Assembly: GCA_030695205.1 (NCBI GenBank)
Contig: JAUYTN010000033.1
Location: forward strand, 186,001-250,000
Source of the DNA: Burkholderiaceae bacterium
GTDB taxonomy: Bacteria; Pseudomonadota; Gammaproteobacteria; Burkholderiales; Burkholderiaceae_C
DNA length: 64,000 bases
Reading direction: 5' to 3'
Of the stretch, positions 26,006-35,341 are shown piece after piece; the first letter of the stretch is position 1, and the number at the start of each line of letters is the position of its first letter. The notes beneath the pieces are model-generated. The model worked only from the letters and a program-made list of their open reading frames with translations. It did not search any database and was not told the DNA's origin. Both the position numbers and the translations under genes were made by a program.

Positions 26006-27136
26006 TCAGGCCAGCGCGCGCTGGATCAGGATTTTCTGCACGTCGGAGGTGCCTTCGTAAATCTGGCACACACGCACGTCGCGGTAGATGCGCTCCACCG
26101 GGAAGTCGCTCACATAGCCGTAGCCGCCGTGGATCTGGATGGCGTCGGAACACACCTTTTCGGCCATTTCACTGGCAAACAACTTGGCCATGGCGGCCTC
26201 TTTCAGGCAGGGCTGACCCGCGTCACGCAACGCGGCCGCGTGGTGCGTGAGGGCGCGGGCCGCCTCGATCTGGGTGGCCATGTCGGCCAGCTTGAAGCCC
26301 ACCGCCTGGTGGTTGAAGATGGGCTGGCCAAAGCTCTCACGGTCTTTGGCATAGGCCAGCGCACACTCAAAGGCACTGCGCGCCATGCCAATGCTTTGCG
26401 CGGCAATGCCAATGCGCCCACCCTCCAGCGCACTCAGGGCAATCTTGTAGCCCTCACCCTCCGCGCCGATCAGGTTCTCGGCCGGGATGCGGCAGTTGTC
26501 GAAGTTGATCTGCGCGGTGTCGCTGGAGTGTTGGCCCAGCTTGTCTTCCAGCCGCGCCACCACGTAGCCGGGTGCCGACGTGGGCACGATGAAAGCGCTC
26601 ATGCCGCGTTTGCCAGCGGCCTTGTCGGTCACGGCGATGACGATGGCCAGGTCAGCGTACTTGCCGCTGGTGATGAACTGCTTGACCCCGTTGATGACGT
26701 AGGCGTCGCCGTCCTTCACCGCCGTGGTGCGCAGGGCCGAGGCATCAGAGCCCACATGCGGCTCGGTCAGGCAAAAGGCCCCCAGCATCTGCCCCGCAGC
26801 CAGCGGGCGCAGCCATTGCTCCTGCTGGGCGGCATTGCCGTACTTCATGAGAATGGCATTGACCGGGCAATTGGTCACGCTGATGACGGTGCTGGTGCCA
26901 CCGTCACCAGCGGCAATTTCCTCCAGCACCACCGCCAGTGTCTGGTAGTTGAGGCCCGCGCCACCCAGCTCTTCGGGCACACAGATGCCGTAGCAGCCCA
27001 GTGCCGCCAGCCCCTGGTGCACATCTTTGGGGAAGGTATGGTCCTTGTCCCACTTGGCGGCGTTGGGCCAGAGTTCAGCCTGGGCGAAGGCGCGAACGGC
27101 GTCGCGCACCATGAGTTGGTCGTCGGTCAGCGGCAT
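26006..27136 (-). CDS. Acyl-CoA dehydrogenase (short/branched-chain type)
   Basis: FAD-dependent oxidation of acyl-CoA to 2-enoyl-CoA. The 376-residue protein has FCLTEPHVGSDASAL (FAD and substrate contacts), QFITSGKYADLAIV, the IQIHGGYGYVSDFPVERIYRD signature and catalytic Glu in IYEGTSDVQKILI. It is not the isovaleryl-CoA enzyme, which is encoded at 33462. A LiuR-type palindrome 50 bp upstream of its ATG suggests regulation with branched-chain catabolism, so a 2-methylbutyryl- or isobutyryl-CoA substrate is plausible. An AAGGA site precedes the start. Confidence 0.85.
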   Translation of the reverse strand: MPLTDDQLMVRDAVRAFAQAELWPNAAKWDKDHTFPKDVHQGLAALGCYGICVPEELGGAGLNYQTLAVVLEEIAAGDGGTSTVISVTNCPVNAILMKYGNAAQQEQWLRPLAAGQMLGAFCLTEPHVGSDASALRTTAVKDGDAYVINGVKQFITSGKYADLAIVIAVTDKAAGKRGMSAFIVPTSAPGYVVARLEDKLGQHSSDTAQINFDNCRIPAENLIGAEGEGYKIALSALEGGRIGIAAQSIGMARSAFECALAYAKDRESFGQPIFNHQAVGFKLADMATQIEAARALTHHAAALRDAGQPCLKEAAMAKLFASEMAEKVCSDAIQIHGGYGYVSDFPVERIYRDVRVCQIYEGTSDVQKILIQRALA

Positions 27137-27185
27137 GAGAAGAGTCCTTGATCGGTGTGAAAACCGGCGCCAGGGCGGCCGGGGA

Positions 27186-27204
27186 CGTTGACGTTACGTC
27201 AACG
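27186..27204. promoter_or_regulatory. Candidate LiuR box upstream of acyl-CoA dehydrogenase
   Basis: Perfect 9-bp inverted repeat CGTTGACGT-T-ACGTCAACG, starting 50 bp upstream of the acyl-CoA dehydrogenase start. It matches in core (TTGACGT/ACGTCAA) the palindromes next to liuR at 35216-35238. Binding by LiuR is inferred. Confidence 0.6.
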
Positions 27205-27285
27205 CCAGCAGCGCCATTATTCAGCAAACCCGCCCCATGCCTCCCCTAAACCCCTTCACACCCCCTCCACAGCCGCCCATGCCCC

Positions 27286-28566
27286 TCAGGTGCTGGCAGC
27301 CGACGCCGTGCGCCAGCCCGGCACTGCGGTGGGTGCGCCCGCCTGGCGCACCTGCTCGGCCACCAGCTCGGCGGTCGCAGCCGACAGCGTCCAGCCCAGG
27401 TGGCCATGTCCGGTGTTGTAGAACACGTTGGCCCGGCGGCCTGCCCCCACACGGGGCATGAGGTTGGGCATCATGGGGCGCAGGCCTGCCCACGGCACCA
27501 CCTGGCGGGTGTTCACACCGGGGAAGCACTGGTTGACCCAGTTCACCAGCGGACGGATGCGGTCGGCACGGATGTCGCGGTTGGCCCCGTTGAATTCGGC
27601 CGTGCCCGCCACCCGGAAGCGGTCCACCCCCAGGCGGCTGGTGACCAGCTTGGTCTCATCGTCCAGCAGGCTGACCTGCGGCGCAGCCAGCTGGCTCTGG
27701 GCATCCAGCAGGTTCACGGTGATGGAATAGCCCTTGACGGGGTAAATGTTCACCCGGTCGCCCAGCTGGGCCGCCAGGTCCCGGCTGGCAATACCGGCAC
27801 AAACCACCAATCCGTCGAAGTGATGGGTCTGCAACTCTGGCGCGCCATCGGCCTCGTCAGAACGAACCGACACACTGGCCTGACGGCCGTCGCTCTCCAG
27901 GCGAACCACGTCCTGGTCGTACAGGCAACGCACGCCCAGGCGCTCGGCCGCTGCGGCGATGCCAACGGTGAACTTGTGGATGTCACCGGTGGTGTCGCTT
28001 TCGGTGAAAAAGCCCCCGTAGTAGCGGCCGGCCAGGGTGGGCTCAATGGCCCGCATTTCATCGGGCGTGACGGCGCGGCGCTCCAACCCACCCTGCGCCA
28101 GCAGTTGCGTGACTTTGGCCGCATGGTCAAAGCCCGCCTTGTCTCGGTAAATGTGCAGGATGCCCTTGGCTTTGTGGTCAAAGTCAATGCCCTCAGCCTG
28201 CGCCCAGGCCATCAGGTGCTGGCGGGCGGCAATGGCCAGCCGTGTGGTGGCCACGGTGTTGGCCTCGTACTTTGGAATGGCGGCCAGGAACTCGGCCATC
28301 CACGACAGCTTGTGCCAGCTGGGTTTGGGGTTGACCAACAGCGGCGCATCGCTTTTGAGCATCCACTTCAGGCCTTTGAGCACGGTGGACGTGTGGTTCC
28401 AGACTTCGGCATTGGACGCCGACAGCTGGCCGCCGTTGGCGAACGACGTCTCCATGGCGGCATAGCGGTGCCGCTCAAACAGCGTGACGGAAAACCCGCG
28501 TTGGGCAAGTGCGTAGGCGGTGGTGGCACCGGTGATGCCACCGCCGATGACGGCGATTGTTTGCAT
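27286..28566 (-). CDS. dadA: D-amino-acid dehydrogenase (DadA-type FAD oxidoreductase)
   Basis: Oxidises an amino acid to the keto acid and ammonia via FAD. The 426-residue DAO-fold protein has the N-terminal dinucleotide motif VIGGGITGATTAYAL (about 6-20), ANGGQLSASNAE, the inner conserved YPVKGYSITVN, and the C-terminal PWAGLRPMMPNLMP and NTGHGHLGWTLS of DadA. The ATG at 28566 gives the standard N-terminus. A tandem glycine riboswitch lies directly upstream, which hints that glycine or a glycine-related amino acid is the physiological substrate or signal; the DadA name is by fold. Confidence 0.85.
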   Translation of the reverse strand: MQTIAVIGGGITGATTAYALAQRGFSVTLFERHRYAAMETSFANGGQLSASNAEVWNHTSTVLKGLKWMLKSDAPLLVNPKPSWHKLSWMAEFLAAIPKYEANTVATTRLAIAARQHLMAWAQAEGIDFDHKAKGILHIYRDKAGFDHAAKVTQLLAQGGLERRAVTPDEMRAIEPTLAGRYYGGFFTESDTTGDIHKFTVGIAAAAERLGVRCLYDQDVVRLESDGRQASVSVRSDEADGAPELQTHHFDGLVVCAGIASRDLAAQLGDRVNIYPVKGYSITVNLLDAQSQLAAPQVSLLDDETKLVTSRLGVDRFRVAGTAEFNGANRDIRADRIRPLVNWVNQCFPGVNTRQVVPWAGLRPMMPNLMPRVGAGRRANVFYNTGHGHLGWTLSAATAELVAEQVRQAGAPTAVPGWRTASAAST

Positions 28567-28627
28567 GATGAAGAGGCTCCAAACGTCGGTAGGGATGGAG
28601 TGCCCCCGGCCACATGCCGGTTGCACG

Positions 28628-28842
28628 CCCCCTCTGTTTGGAACCTGAGAGATTCACGGCACCGCTGGGCATGACCTGGCGGATACCGCTTGCTCCTGCG
28701 GTGAGCCGGATGACGAACCCGGCTGCTCTTCAGAGATGGAAAACGCGGATCGGTCCTTTTGCCTGAGAGTTTCCGGGGCGGTTGCTCCTTCGGCGCTGGC
28801 GGGTGTGTGTTCACACGGCCAGTCTCTCCCGATCTGCGGGAG
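28628..28842 (-). promoter_or_regulatory. Tandem glycine riboswitch
   Basis: On the minus strand two glycine-aptamer-like units follow one another. Aptamer 1 (about 28833-28746) has CGGGAGAGACTGG, GCCGAAGGAGCAACC and ACTCTCAGGCAAAAGGACCG, and is closed by GATCGG/CCGATC. Aptamer 2 (about 28740-28628) has CTCTGAAGAGCAGCC, CCGCAGGAGCAAGCGG and ATCTCTCAGGTTCCAAACAGAG. They are joined by a short linker and end about 60 nt before the dadA start. These are the hallmark conserved segments of the family. Glycine binding would control dadA expression. Confidence 0.9.
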
Positions 28843-28944
28843 CCTGAGTGTACTGCGCGCCGCTGCCGTGTGTGGATGCCGCCAAAGTACCCACAGCCGG
28901 GCACAGGGCCCACAATACGCGGCAGCGCAACCGGAGACTGCACC

Positions 28945-29505
28945 ATGGCACACGCCCTTGCCCAACCCACGTTCGGCACCGATGACTACCTGGCTTGGGA
29001 AGCCACCCAACCAGAACGGCACGACTACCTGTGCGGAGAGGTGTTTGCCATGACCGGAGGCACGCTCAGGCACAACCGAGCCACCCTGCGAAGCACCATC
29101 ACTCTGGAAAGCCACCTTCAGGGGTCGCGGTGCAAGGTGTTTTCAGGGGACGTGAAGGTGGCGGTCGATGCGACCACCCACTGGTTCTACCCCGATGTGG
29201 TGGTGACCTGCAGCGAGCGCGATTTGGCCGACCTCGACGCCAGCGCGGTGCGCGAGCCGGTGCTGGTGCTGGAGGTGCTCTCGCCCTCCACCGCAGCGTA
29301 CGACCGGGGGAACAAATTCCTCAGCCTGCAAAAGCTGCCCAGCCTGCAGGAGTACGCCCTGCTCGACGCAGTGGCACCGCGGCTGGAGGTGTTCCGGCGC
29401 AACGCCGCCGGGCGCTTCGAGCACTATGTGTTTGAAGGCGCCGACGACCAGGCCGAGCTGACCAGCATTGGCTGGGTGGGGACCGTGGGCACCTTGCTGG
29501 ACTGA
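28945..29505 (+). CDS. Uma2-family (DUF820) putative endonuclease
   Basis: A 186-residue protein of the Uma2 PD-(D/E)xK-like fold. Visible landmarks are RHDYLCGEVFAMTGG, the acidic FYPDVVV (Asp of the nuclease core), LVLEVLSPSTAAYDRGNK (Glu and Lys of the motif) and LPSLQEYALLD. Family members are abundant in some genomes, and their function is uncertain. The ATG at 28945 is preferred over earlier in-frame codons, which overlap the riboswitch strand opposite. It stands alone on the plus strand. Confidence 0.78.
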   Translation: MAHALAQPTFGTDDYLAWEATQPERHDYLCGEVFAMTGGTLRHNRATLRSTITLESHLQGSRCKVFSGDVKVAVDATTHWFYPDVVVTCSERDLADLDASAVREPVLVLEVLSPSTAAYDRGNKFLSLQKLPSLQEYALLDAVAPRLEVFRRNAAGRFEHYVFEGADDQAELTSIGWVGTVGTLLD

Positions 29506-29554
29506 GGAAACCCCAAGCCCCAGGCGCCCAGCCCACCGGGGCCGCACCCAGCGG

Positions 29555-30760
29555 TTACAGCACCTCCAGCGCCACCGCCGTGGCCTCGCCCCCGCCAATG
29601 CACAGCGTGGCCAGGCCTTTGGTCAGACCCCTGGCCTTGAGCGCGTGAATGAGCGTGACCATGATGCGCGCGCCGCTGGCCCCAATGGGGTGACCCAGCG
29701 CACACGCACCGCCATTCACGTTGACCTTGTCGTGGGGCACGTTCAGGTCGGCCATCAGCGCCATGGGCACCACCGCAAAGGCCTCGTTCACCTCCCACAG
29801 GTCCACATCGGCCACGCTCCAGCCCGCTTTGTCCAAGGCTTTTTGGGTGGCACCCACGGGGGCGGTGGCAAACCACTCGGGCTCCTGGGCGTGGGTGGCG
29901 TGGCTGACGATGCGCGCCAGCGGTGTGCAGCCCAGCTTGGCAGCGGTGCTGGCCTTCATCATGACCAGCGCGGCCGCACCGTCGTTGATGCTGGAGCTGC
30001 TGGCGGCTGTGATGGTGCCGTCTTTCTTGAAGGCGGGCTTGAGGGTAGGCAGCTTGTCAAGCTTGATCTTGCCCGGGCCTTCGTCAATGGACACCAGCTT
30101 GTCACCACCCCGGGCCTTGACCGTCACGGGCGCAATTTCGGCGGCAAAACCACCGCCCTCGGTGGCGGCCTTGGCACGCTGCACACTGGCGGTGGCAAAG
30201 GCATCTTGCTGCTCGCGGGTGAAGCTGTACTTGGCGGCACAGTCTTCGCCAAAGGTGCCCATGCTGCGGCCGGGTTCGTAGGCGTCTTCCAGGCCGTCGA
30301 GCATCATGTGGTCAAAGATGCGGTCATGACCGATGCGGTAGCCGCCGCGTGCCTTGGGCAGCAGGTAGGGCGCGTTGGTCATGCTCTCCATACCACCGGC
30401 CACCAGCACCTCGTGGCTGCCGGCCAGCAGCATGTCGTGGGCAAACATGGCCGCACGCATGCCCGAGCCACACATCTTGCTCAGCGTGACGGCACCGGCG
30501 CTCTTGGGCAGGCCACCCTTGAAGGCCGCCTGGCGCGCCGGGGCCTGGCCCTGGCCCGCCATGAGGCAGTTGCCAAAAATCACCTCGGTCACCAGCTCGG
30601 GGGCAATGCCCGCGCGCTGCACGGCGGCGGCAATGGCCACGCCACCGAGGTCGTGCGCGGCCAGGCTGGCAAAGTCGCCCTGGAAGGCACCCATGGGTGT
30701 GCGGGCTGCACCGACGATGACGATGGCATCGGGGTGTAGGGACGGTGTGGCTGAGGTCAT
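29555..30760 (-). CDS. Acetyl-CoA C-acetyltransferase (thiolase)
   Basis: Condenses or cleaves acetoacetyl-CoA/3-ketoacyl-CoA. The 401-residue thiolase has the acylated Cys97 in SKMCGSGM, the NEAF motif, the His in NGGACALGHPIGASG and the second Cys in LCIGGGEA. Located after aceK and near liuA, it could split the acetoacetyl-CoA formed from leucine or take part in PHB or fatty-acid metabolism. Start ATG at 30760, with a dispersed repeat just upstream. Confidence 0.9.
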   Translation of the reverse strand: MTSATPSLHPDAIVIVGAARTPMGAFQGDFASLAAHDLGGVAIAAAVQRAGIAPELVTEVIFGNCLMAGQGQAPARQAAFKGGLPKSAGAVTLSKMCGSGMRAAMFAHDMLLAGSHEVLVAGGMESMTNAPYLLPKARGGYRIGHDRIFDHMMLDGLEDAYEPGRSMGTFGEDCAAKYSFTREQQDAFATASVQRAKAATEGGGFAAEIAPVTVKARGGDKLVSIDEGPGKIKLDKLPTLKPAFKKDGTITAASSSSINDGAAALVMMKASTAAKLGCTPLARIVSHATHAQEPEWFATAPVGATQKALDKAGWSVADVDLWEVNEAFAVVPMALMADLNVPHDKVNVNGGACALGHPIGASGARIMVTLIHALKARGLTKGLATLCIGGGEATAVALEVL

Positions 30761-30779
30761 AGATGCTCCTGTGGGGGTT

Positions 30780-30836
30780 GAATGATCAATAAAAACAGCT
30801 TTTTGCGCTTGCTGCGTAAAGAAAGTTAGCTATCAC
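30780..30836 (-). repeat. Dispersed AT-rich repeat, copy 5 (aceK-thiolase gap)
   Basis: On the minus strand: ATAGC (30833-30829), 17-nt spacer, CAAGCG (30811-30806), then CAAAAAGC and a T-rich tail ending near the thiolase start. Closest in sequence to the copy at 43906-43962. Confidence 0.7.
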
Positions 30837-30850
30837 ATGCCAAAAGCAAA

Positions 30851-32680
30851 TCAAGGGTCTGAGCGGTCGCGGCGGAACCGTTTGTGCTGTTCGTAGGGGA
30901 ACACATCGAACACGTCCCCGGCACGGATGCGGGCCTGGTGGTGCTGCCAGAACGCGGGGTCGAGCAAATCTGCGTGGTGGCGCATGAACACCTGGCGCAC
31001 CATGGGGTTGCCAAGCAAAAAGGGGCCGAAGGTTTCGGGGAACACGTCGCCGGGGCGCACGGTGTACCAGACCTCGCCCGACATTTCCTCTTCCTCGGTG
31101 CGGGCGGCGGGCACCTGTCGAAAGTGGCAGTCGGTGATGTACTCGATCTCGTCGTAGTCGTAAAACACCACCTTGCCATGGCGGGTGATGCCGAAGTTCT
31201 TCCAGAGCATGTCGCCGGGAAAGATGTTGGCCGCCACCAGGTCCTTGATGGCGTTGCCGTACTCCACCACCGCCTGCTCCAGCTGCTCGTTGGCGCGGCG
31301 CAGCTGGGCATCGTCGGCCCCGCTGCGGGGCTTGAGCACATCAAAGGCCTCTTGCAGGTACATGTTGAGCGGGATCATGCGCCGCTCGATGTACACATGC
31401 TTCAGAAACACCTCGATGTGACCGTCGCCGTTGCGGTCACCCACCTCGATCTGGCTGGGCGCGAACTTTTCAATCTCGGCAATCAGCTCGTCGCTGAAGC
31501 GCTCGCGCGGAAAACCCACCCCGGTGAACTCCAGGGTGTCGGCCATGCGCCCCACCCTGTCGTGCTGCTTGACCAGCTGGTACTTGTCGCGAATCTGCGC
31601 CCGGCTGGTGTCTTTTTGCGGCGGATAAAAGTCTTTGATAACCTTGAACACGAACGGAAAGCTGGGCAAATCGAACACCAGCATGACCATGCCCTTGATG
31701 CCGGGGGCGATGCGGAACATGTCTGTGCTGTGGCGCAGGTGGTACAAAAAATCACGGTAGAACAGCGTCTTGCCCTGCTTGGCCAGGCCCAGTGCGTTGT
31801 AAAACTCGGCCCTGGGTTTGCGCGGCATCAGGCTGCGCAAAAACTGCACATAGGCGCTGGGAATCTCCATGTCCACCATGAAGTAGGCCCGCGCAAAGCT
31901 GAACAGCATGAGCAGGTCGTCCTCGCCGTGCAGCAGGGCATCAATTTCCAGCTGGCCGTGGTCGTTGTGCAGGATGGGCAGCGCGAACCCCAGCTCCTGA
32001 AACCCGTTGATCACCTTGCCCACGATGTAGGCGCCCTTGTTGCGGAAAAACAGGCTGGAGAGCACCTGCACCTGGAAGTTGGCCCGCAGGCGGCGGTGGT
32101 CGAACAAGGGCTTCAAGGCGTTGAGCACCCGCTGGGTGTCGCCGTCAAAGTCGGCAAAGGGCACCCGCAGCCCAAAGTCCGCCACCAGGCGACGCACCTC
32201 GGCCAGCAAGGTGTCGGCCTGCGGGTAGTACGAGCGGTAGGCACCGGGCTTGCCCGGCTGCTCGCTCTCGATGTACTCGGTGCTGACGGCGGGCCGGACA
32301 AAAATAAAGTCGTTCTGGAAGTAGCTGCGGTGCAGGATTTTGGTGGTGACGGAGTTGAAAAAACTCTCGGCCAGCTCGGGCTGGCGGTGGTCCACCAGCA
32401 GCCCGATGTACAGCAGCTTGACCTGGTGCCACACGTCCATGGGCTGCTCACCGGCCTTGAACTCGCGCTCCAGCCGGCGCGAGCACTCGCGCACCCGCAG
32501 GTCATAAAACTCGATGCGCTCTTTTTGTGCCCGCTGCTGGCCACGCCAGTCGGCCGTCTCGAAGCGGTGCTTGGCGCGGGCCGATTCGGCCCGAAACAAG
32601 CGGTAATGGCGGTTGAAGCCATCCATCATGGCCTTGGCGATGTCGTGGGCCAGGGCCGAATCGAGGCGCTGAAGCTGCAT
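30851..32680 (-). CDS. aceK: Isocitrate dehydrogenase kinase/phosphatase AceK
   Basis: Phosphorylates or dephosphorylates isocitrate dehydrogenase to direct carbon into the glyoxylate shunt. The 609-residue protein has the N-terminal regulatory domain and a C-terminal kinase-like domain: ATP loop [16 protein letters not shown], Lys in [12 protein letters not shown] and catalytic Asp in [13 protein letters not shown] with [11 protein letters not shown]. Length matches the family. It lies between carbonic anhydrase (25 bp upstream) and the thiolase; no aceA or aceB is adjacent. Confidence 0.95.
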   Translation of the reverse strand: MQLQRLDSALAHDIAKAMMDGFNRHYRLFRAESARAKHRFETADWRGQQRAQKERIEFYDLRVRECSRRLEREFKAGEQPMDVWHQVKLLYIGLLVDHRQPELAESFFNSVTTKILHRSYFQNDFIFVRPAVSTEYIESEQPGKPGAYRSYYPQADTLLAEVRRLVADFGLRVPFADFDGDTQRVLNALKPLFDHRRLRANFQVQVLSSLFFRNKGAYIVGKVINGFQELGFALPILHNDHGQLEIDALLHGEDDLLMLFSFARAYFMVDMEIPSAYVQFLRSLMPRKPRAEFYNALGLAKQGKTLFYRDFLYHLRHSTDMFRIAPGIKGMVMLVFDLPSFPFVFKVIKDFYPPQKDTSRAQIRDKYQLVKQHDRVGRMADTLEFTGVGFPRERFSDELIAEIEKFAPSQIEVGDRNGDGHIEVFLKHVYIERRMIPLNMYLQEAFDVLKPRSGADDAQLRRANEQLEQAVVEYGNAIKDLVAANIFPGDMLWKNFGITRHGKVVFYDYDEIEYITDCHFRQVPAARTEEEEMSGEVWYTVRPGDVFPETFGPFLLGNPMVRQVFMRHHADLLDPAFWQHHQARIRAGDVFDVFPYEQHKRFRRDRSDP

Positions 32681-32705
32681 GGCGCTCAGTCCTTGGGCAT
32701 GCGCA

Positions 32706-33374
32706 TCAGCTCAGCGCGCCCACGCCCCGGGGGTAGCGCTTGAAGGCCTGGCGGAACACATCGACCACCTCGCCACTGCGGCTCATGGTCACCCCCAAGT
32801 CCTTGACCAGGCCGTCTTTGAGCCCGTAGCACCAGCCGTGCACAGACACCTTTTGGCCCCGGCCCCAGGCGTCCTGCATGACATTGGTCAGCGCCACATT
32901 GCCCACCTGCTCAATGACGTTCATCTCGCACAGCACGTCTTCCTGCTCCCGCACCAACAGATGGTCAATGCGGCTGCGGTGGCGCAGCTTGACGTCGTGC
33001 ACATGGCGCAGCCAGTTGTCGGCCAGGCCCACGCGGGTGCCGCGCAAGGCCGCCAGCACACCACCGCAGCCGTAGTGGCCCACCACCATGACGTGCTCCA
33101 CCTTGAGGTGATCCACCGCAAACTGGAGCACAGACAGGGCGTTCAGGTCGGAGTGCACCACCACATTGGCGATGTTGCGGTGCACAAACACCTCGCCGGG
33201 GTCCAGTGCAATGATTTCGTTGGCGGGCACCCGGCTGTCGGAGCAACCGATCCACAGGTACTTGGGCGTCTGCTGGCGCGCCAGTTGGTCAAAAAAACCT
33301 GGCCGCTGCTGCTCCATGCGGGCGGCCCACGCCAAGTTGTTGTCGAACAGGTGTTGGAGAGTGTGGGTAGTCAT
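32706..33374 (-). CDS. can: Beta-class carbonic anhydrase
   Basis: Interconverts CO2 and bicarbonate. The 222-residue protein has the zinc ligands Cys44, Asp46-Arg48 dyad (CSDSR), His100 and Cys103 (GHYGCGG). Bicarbonate supply fits the neighbouring carboxylase-dependent leucine pathway, though the gene is general housekeeping. It lies 25 bp upstream of aceK and downstream of liuA on the same strand. Confidence 0.94.
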   Translation of the reverse strand: MTTHTLQHLFDNNLAWAARMEQQRPGFFDQLARQQTPKYLWIGCSDSRVPANEIIALDPGEVFVHRNIANVVVHSDLNALSVLQFAVDHLKVEHVMVVGHYGCGGVLAALRGTRVGLADNWLRHVHDVKLRHRSRIDHLLVREQEDVLCEMNVIEQVGNVALTNVMQDAWGRGQKVSVHGWCYGLKDGLVKDLGVTMSRSGEVVDVFRQAFKRYPRGVGALS

Positions 33375-33461
33375 GGCGCGATGGTAGCGGGCAGGTAGCG
33401 GGTCCGAGCCTCCCGCTGCCAGGGGATCTGGCAGGGAACCTGACAGGGGCCAGAGCGAGGG

Positions 33462-34643
33462 TCAGCAGGTCTCGGCAAACAGCTCGCGCCCGATCAGCAT
33501 GCGGCGGATTTCGCTGGTACCCGCGCCGATTTCATACAGCTTGGCATCGCGCCACAGGCGGCCCAGCGGGTATTCGTTGATGTAGCCGTTGCCACCAAAA
33601 ATCTGCACGCCGTCACCGGCCATTTTGGTGGCCTGTTCGGCGCACCACAGGATGACGCTGGCGCAGTCCTTGCGCACCTGGCGCACGTGTTCGCTGCCCA
33701 GCATGTCCAGGTTCTTGCCGATCTGGTAGCAGAACGCCCGGCCCGCTTGCAGCACGGTGTACATGTCGGCCACCTTGCCCTGGATGAGCTGGAACTCGCC
33801 GATGCTCTGGCCAAACTGCTTGCGGTCGTGGATGTAAGGCACCACGTTGTCCATCACGGCCTGCATGATGCCGATGGGGCCGGCAGCCAGCACGGCGCGC
33901 TCGTAGTCCAGCCCGCTCATCAGCACCTTGGCGCCCATGTTCAGGCCACCCAGAATGTTCGCCTCGGGCACCTCCACGTCCTGGAACACCATTTCGCCGG
34001 TGTGGCTGCCGCGCATGCCCAGCTTGTCCAGCTTCTGGGCTGTGAAGAAGCCCTTCATGCCCTTCTCGACGATGAAGGCCGTCACCCCGCGAGCACCCAT
34101 TTCGGGTTCGGTTTTGGCGTACACCACCATGGTGTCGGCGTCAGGGCCGTTGGTGATCCACATCTTGCTGCCGTTGAGCAGGTAGTAACCGCCCTTGTCT
34201 TCGGCTTTCAGCTTCATGCTGATCACATCGGAGCCCGCGCCGGGTTCGCTCATGGCCAACGCGCCCACGTGCTGACCGTTGACCAGCTTGGGCAGGTACT
34301 TTTCTTTCTGGGCCTGTGTGCCGTTGCGCTTGATCTGGTTGACGCACAGGTTGCTGTGCGCCCCGTAACTCAGGCCCACGCTGGCACTGGCACGGCTGAT
34401 TTCTTCCATGGCCACCATGTGGGCCAGGTAGCCCATGTTGGCGCCGCCAAATTCTTCAGGCACGGTGATACCCAGCACGCCCAGGGACCCCATTTTTTCC
34501 CACAGGTCCATGGGGAACTGGTCGGTCTTGTCAATCTCGGCGGCGCGGGGGGCAATTTCGTCGGCGCAAAAGTCGCGCACCGCGTCGCGCAAGGCGTCAA
34601 TGTCTTCACCGAGTTGGAAGTTCAGGCCGGGCAAATTGGTCAT
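33462..34643 (-). CDS. liuA: Isovaleryl-CoA dehydrogenase
   Basis: First committed step of leucine catabolism: isovaleryl-CoA to 3-methylcrotonyl-CoA with FAD. The 393-residue protein has [49 protein letters not shown], the active Glu in [15 protein letters not shown] (characteristic of the isovaleryl enzyme) and [25 protein letters not shown]. It lies close to liuR and a LiuR-type operator. Confidence 0.94.
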   Translation of the reverse strand: MTNLPGLNFQLGEDIDALRDAVRDFCADEIAPRAAEIDKTDQFPMDLWEKMGSLGVLGITVPEEFGGANMGYLAHMVAMEEISRASASVGLSYGAHSNLCVNQIKRNGTQAQKEKYLPKLVNGQHVGALAMSEPGAGSDVISMKLKAEDKGGYYLLNGSKMWITNGPDADTMVVYAKTEPEMGARGVTAFIVEKGMKGFFTAQKLDKLGMRGSHTGEMVFQDVEVPEANILGGLNMGAKVLMSGLDYERAVLAAGPIGIMQAVMDNVVPYIHDRKQFGQSIGEFQLIQGKVADMYTVLQAGRAFCYQIGKNLDMLGSEHVRQVRKDCASVILWCAEQATKMAGDGVQIFGGNGYINEYPLGRLWRDAKLYEIGAGTSEIRRMLIGRELFAETC

Positions 34644-34670
34644 GTGGGGTCTCCTGGTGGGTTGTTTAAA

Positions 34671-34727
34671 TTGATAACAAACAATTAATTGCCATCAAGC
34701 GCAAAAAGCATTTTTTATTACAAATTC
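34671..34727 (+). repeat. Dispersed AT-rich repeat, copy 6
   Basis: ATAAC at 34674-34678, 17-nt spacer, CAAGCG at 34696-34701, then CAAAAAGC and a T-rich tail. It fills the gap between liuA and the thioesterase gene and its edge reaches that gene's stop codon (34728-34726). Confidence 0.68.
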
Positions 34728-35202
34728 AGTAGGTTTTTGGCACAGCCATGAGCGTCTGCTGCATCACCGCGCAGGGGGTGCAGCGGCCATCGTCGGCCAC
34801 ATGCGTCACCTCGGCACTGGTCACCATGGTGCGCTTGCCCGCCTTGATGACGCGGCCAGTGGCGTGCAACTCACCGCCCTGGCAGGCATTCAAGAAATTG
34901 ATCTTGAACTCCACAGTGGTGACCTCCATGCCCTCGGGCGCCACGCTCAGACCCGCGTACCCACCGGCAATATCGGCCAGTGCACCGATGGCACCGCCGT
35001 GGTAGCCGCCCTGCTGCTGCGTGACCCGGTCCGAGTACGGCATGGCCAGTGTGACCTCGCCCTCGCCCACGCTCACCAGCCGGGTGCCCAGGTGCTGCAT
35101 CATCCCCTGGCGGGCCAGGCTTTCGGCCACCCGCGCGAGGGCGGTGGTGGCGGTGGCCATGCTGGCACTGGCGGCGGTGGGGCTGGCGGGCGTTTGGGAC
35201 AT
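34726..35202 (-). CDS. PaaI-family (hotdog fold) thioesterase
   Basis: Likely hydrolyses an acyl-CoA thioester. The 158-residue protein has the hotdog core VTLAMPYSDRVTQQQGGYHGGAIGALADIAGGYAGL with the HGG motif, then FKINFLNACQGGELHATG. The first 14 residues (MSQTPASPTAASAS) are low-complexity; an alternative start is Met15 (35160). It is the first gene downstream of the LiuR-type palindromes and is probably co-transcribed with liuA. Confidence 0.85.
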   Translation of the reverse strand: MSQTPASPTAASASMATATTALARVAESLARQGMMQHLGTRLVSVGEGEVTLAMPYSDRVTQQQGGYHGGAIGALADIAGGYAGLSVAPEGMEVTTVEFKINFLNACQGGELHATGRVIKAGKRTMVTSAEVTHVADDGRCTPCAVMQQTLMAVPKTY

Positions 35203-35215
35203 GGGCGTATCTTAA

Positions 35216-35238
35216 TTGACGTTTACGTCAACGTAAAC
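35216..35238. promoter_or_regulatory. Two overlapping LiuR-type palindromes and promoter
   Basis: Palindrome TTGACGT-TT-ACGTCAA (35216-35231) overlaps GTTTACGT-CA-ACGTAAAC (35221-35238). On the minus strand a TTTACG (-35), 17-nt spacer and TAAGAT (-10) can be drawn, with the first palindrome filling the spacer, as expected for a MerR-family regulator. The adjacent liuR gene supports LiuR as the binder; this is inference from position and symmetry. Confidence 0.6.
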
Positions 35239-35341
35239 AGATCCAGCGCACAGAGTGTGCTGGCCGCTGCCTCGGGCGGGGTGGGCGTCGCGCCGACACC
35301 GTGCCCGGCCTGCACCCCCGGGCACCGGGCACCGGGCGGGC

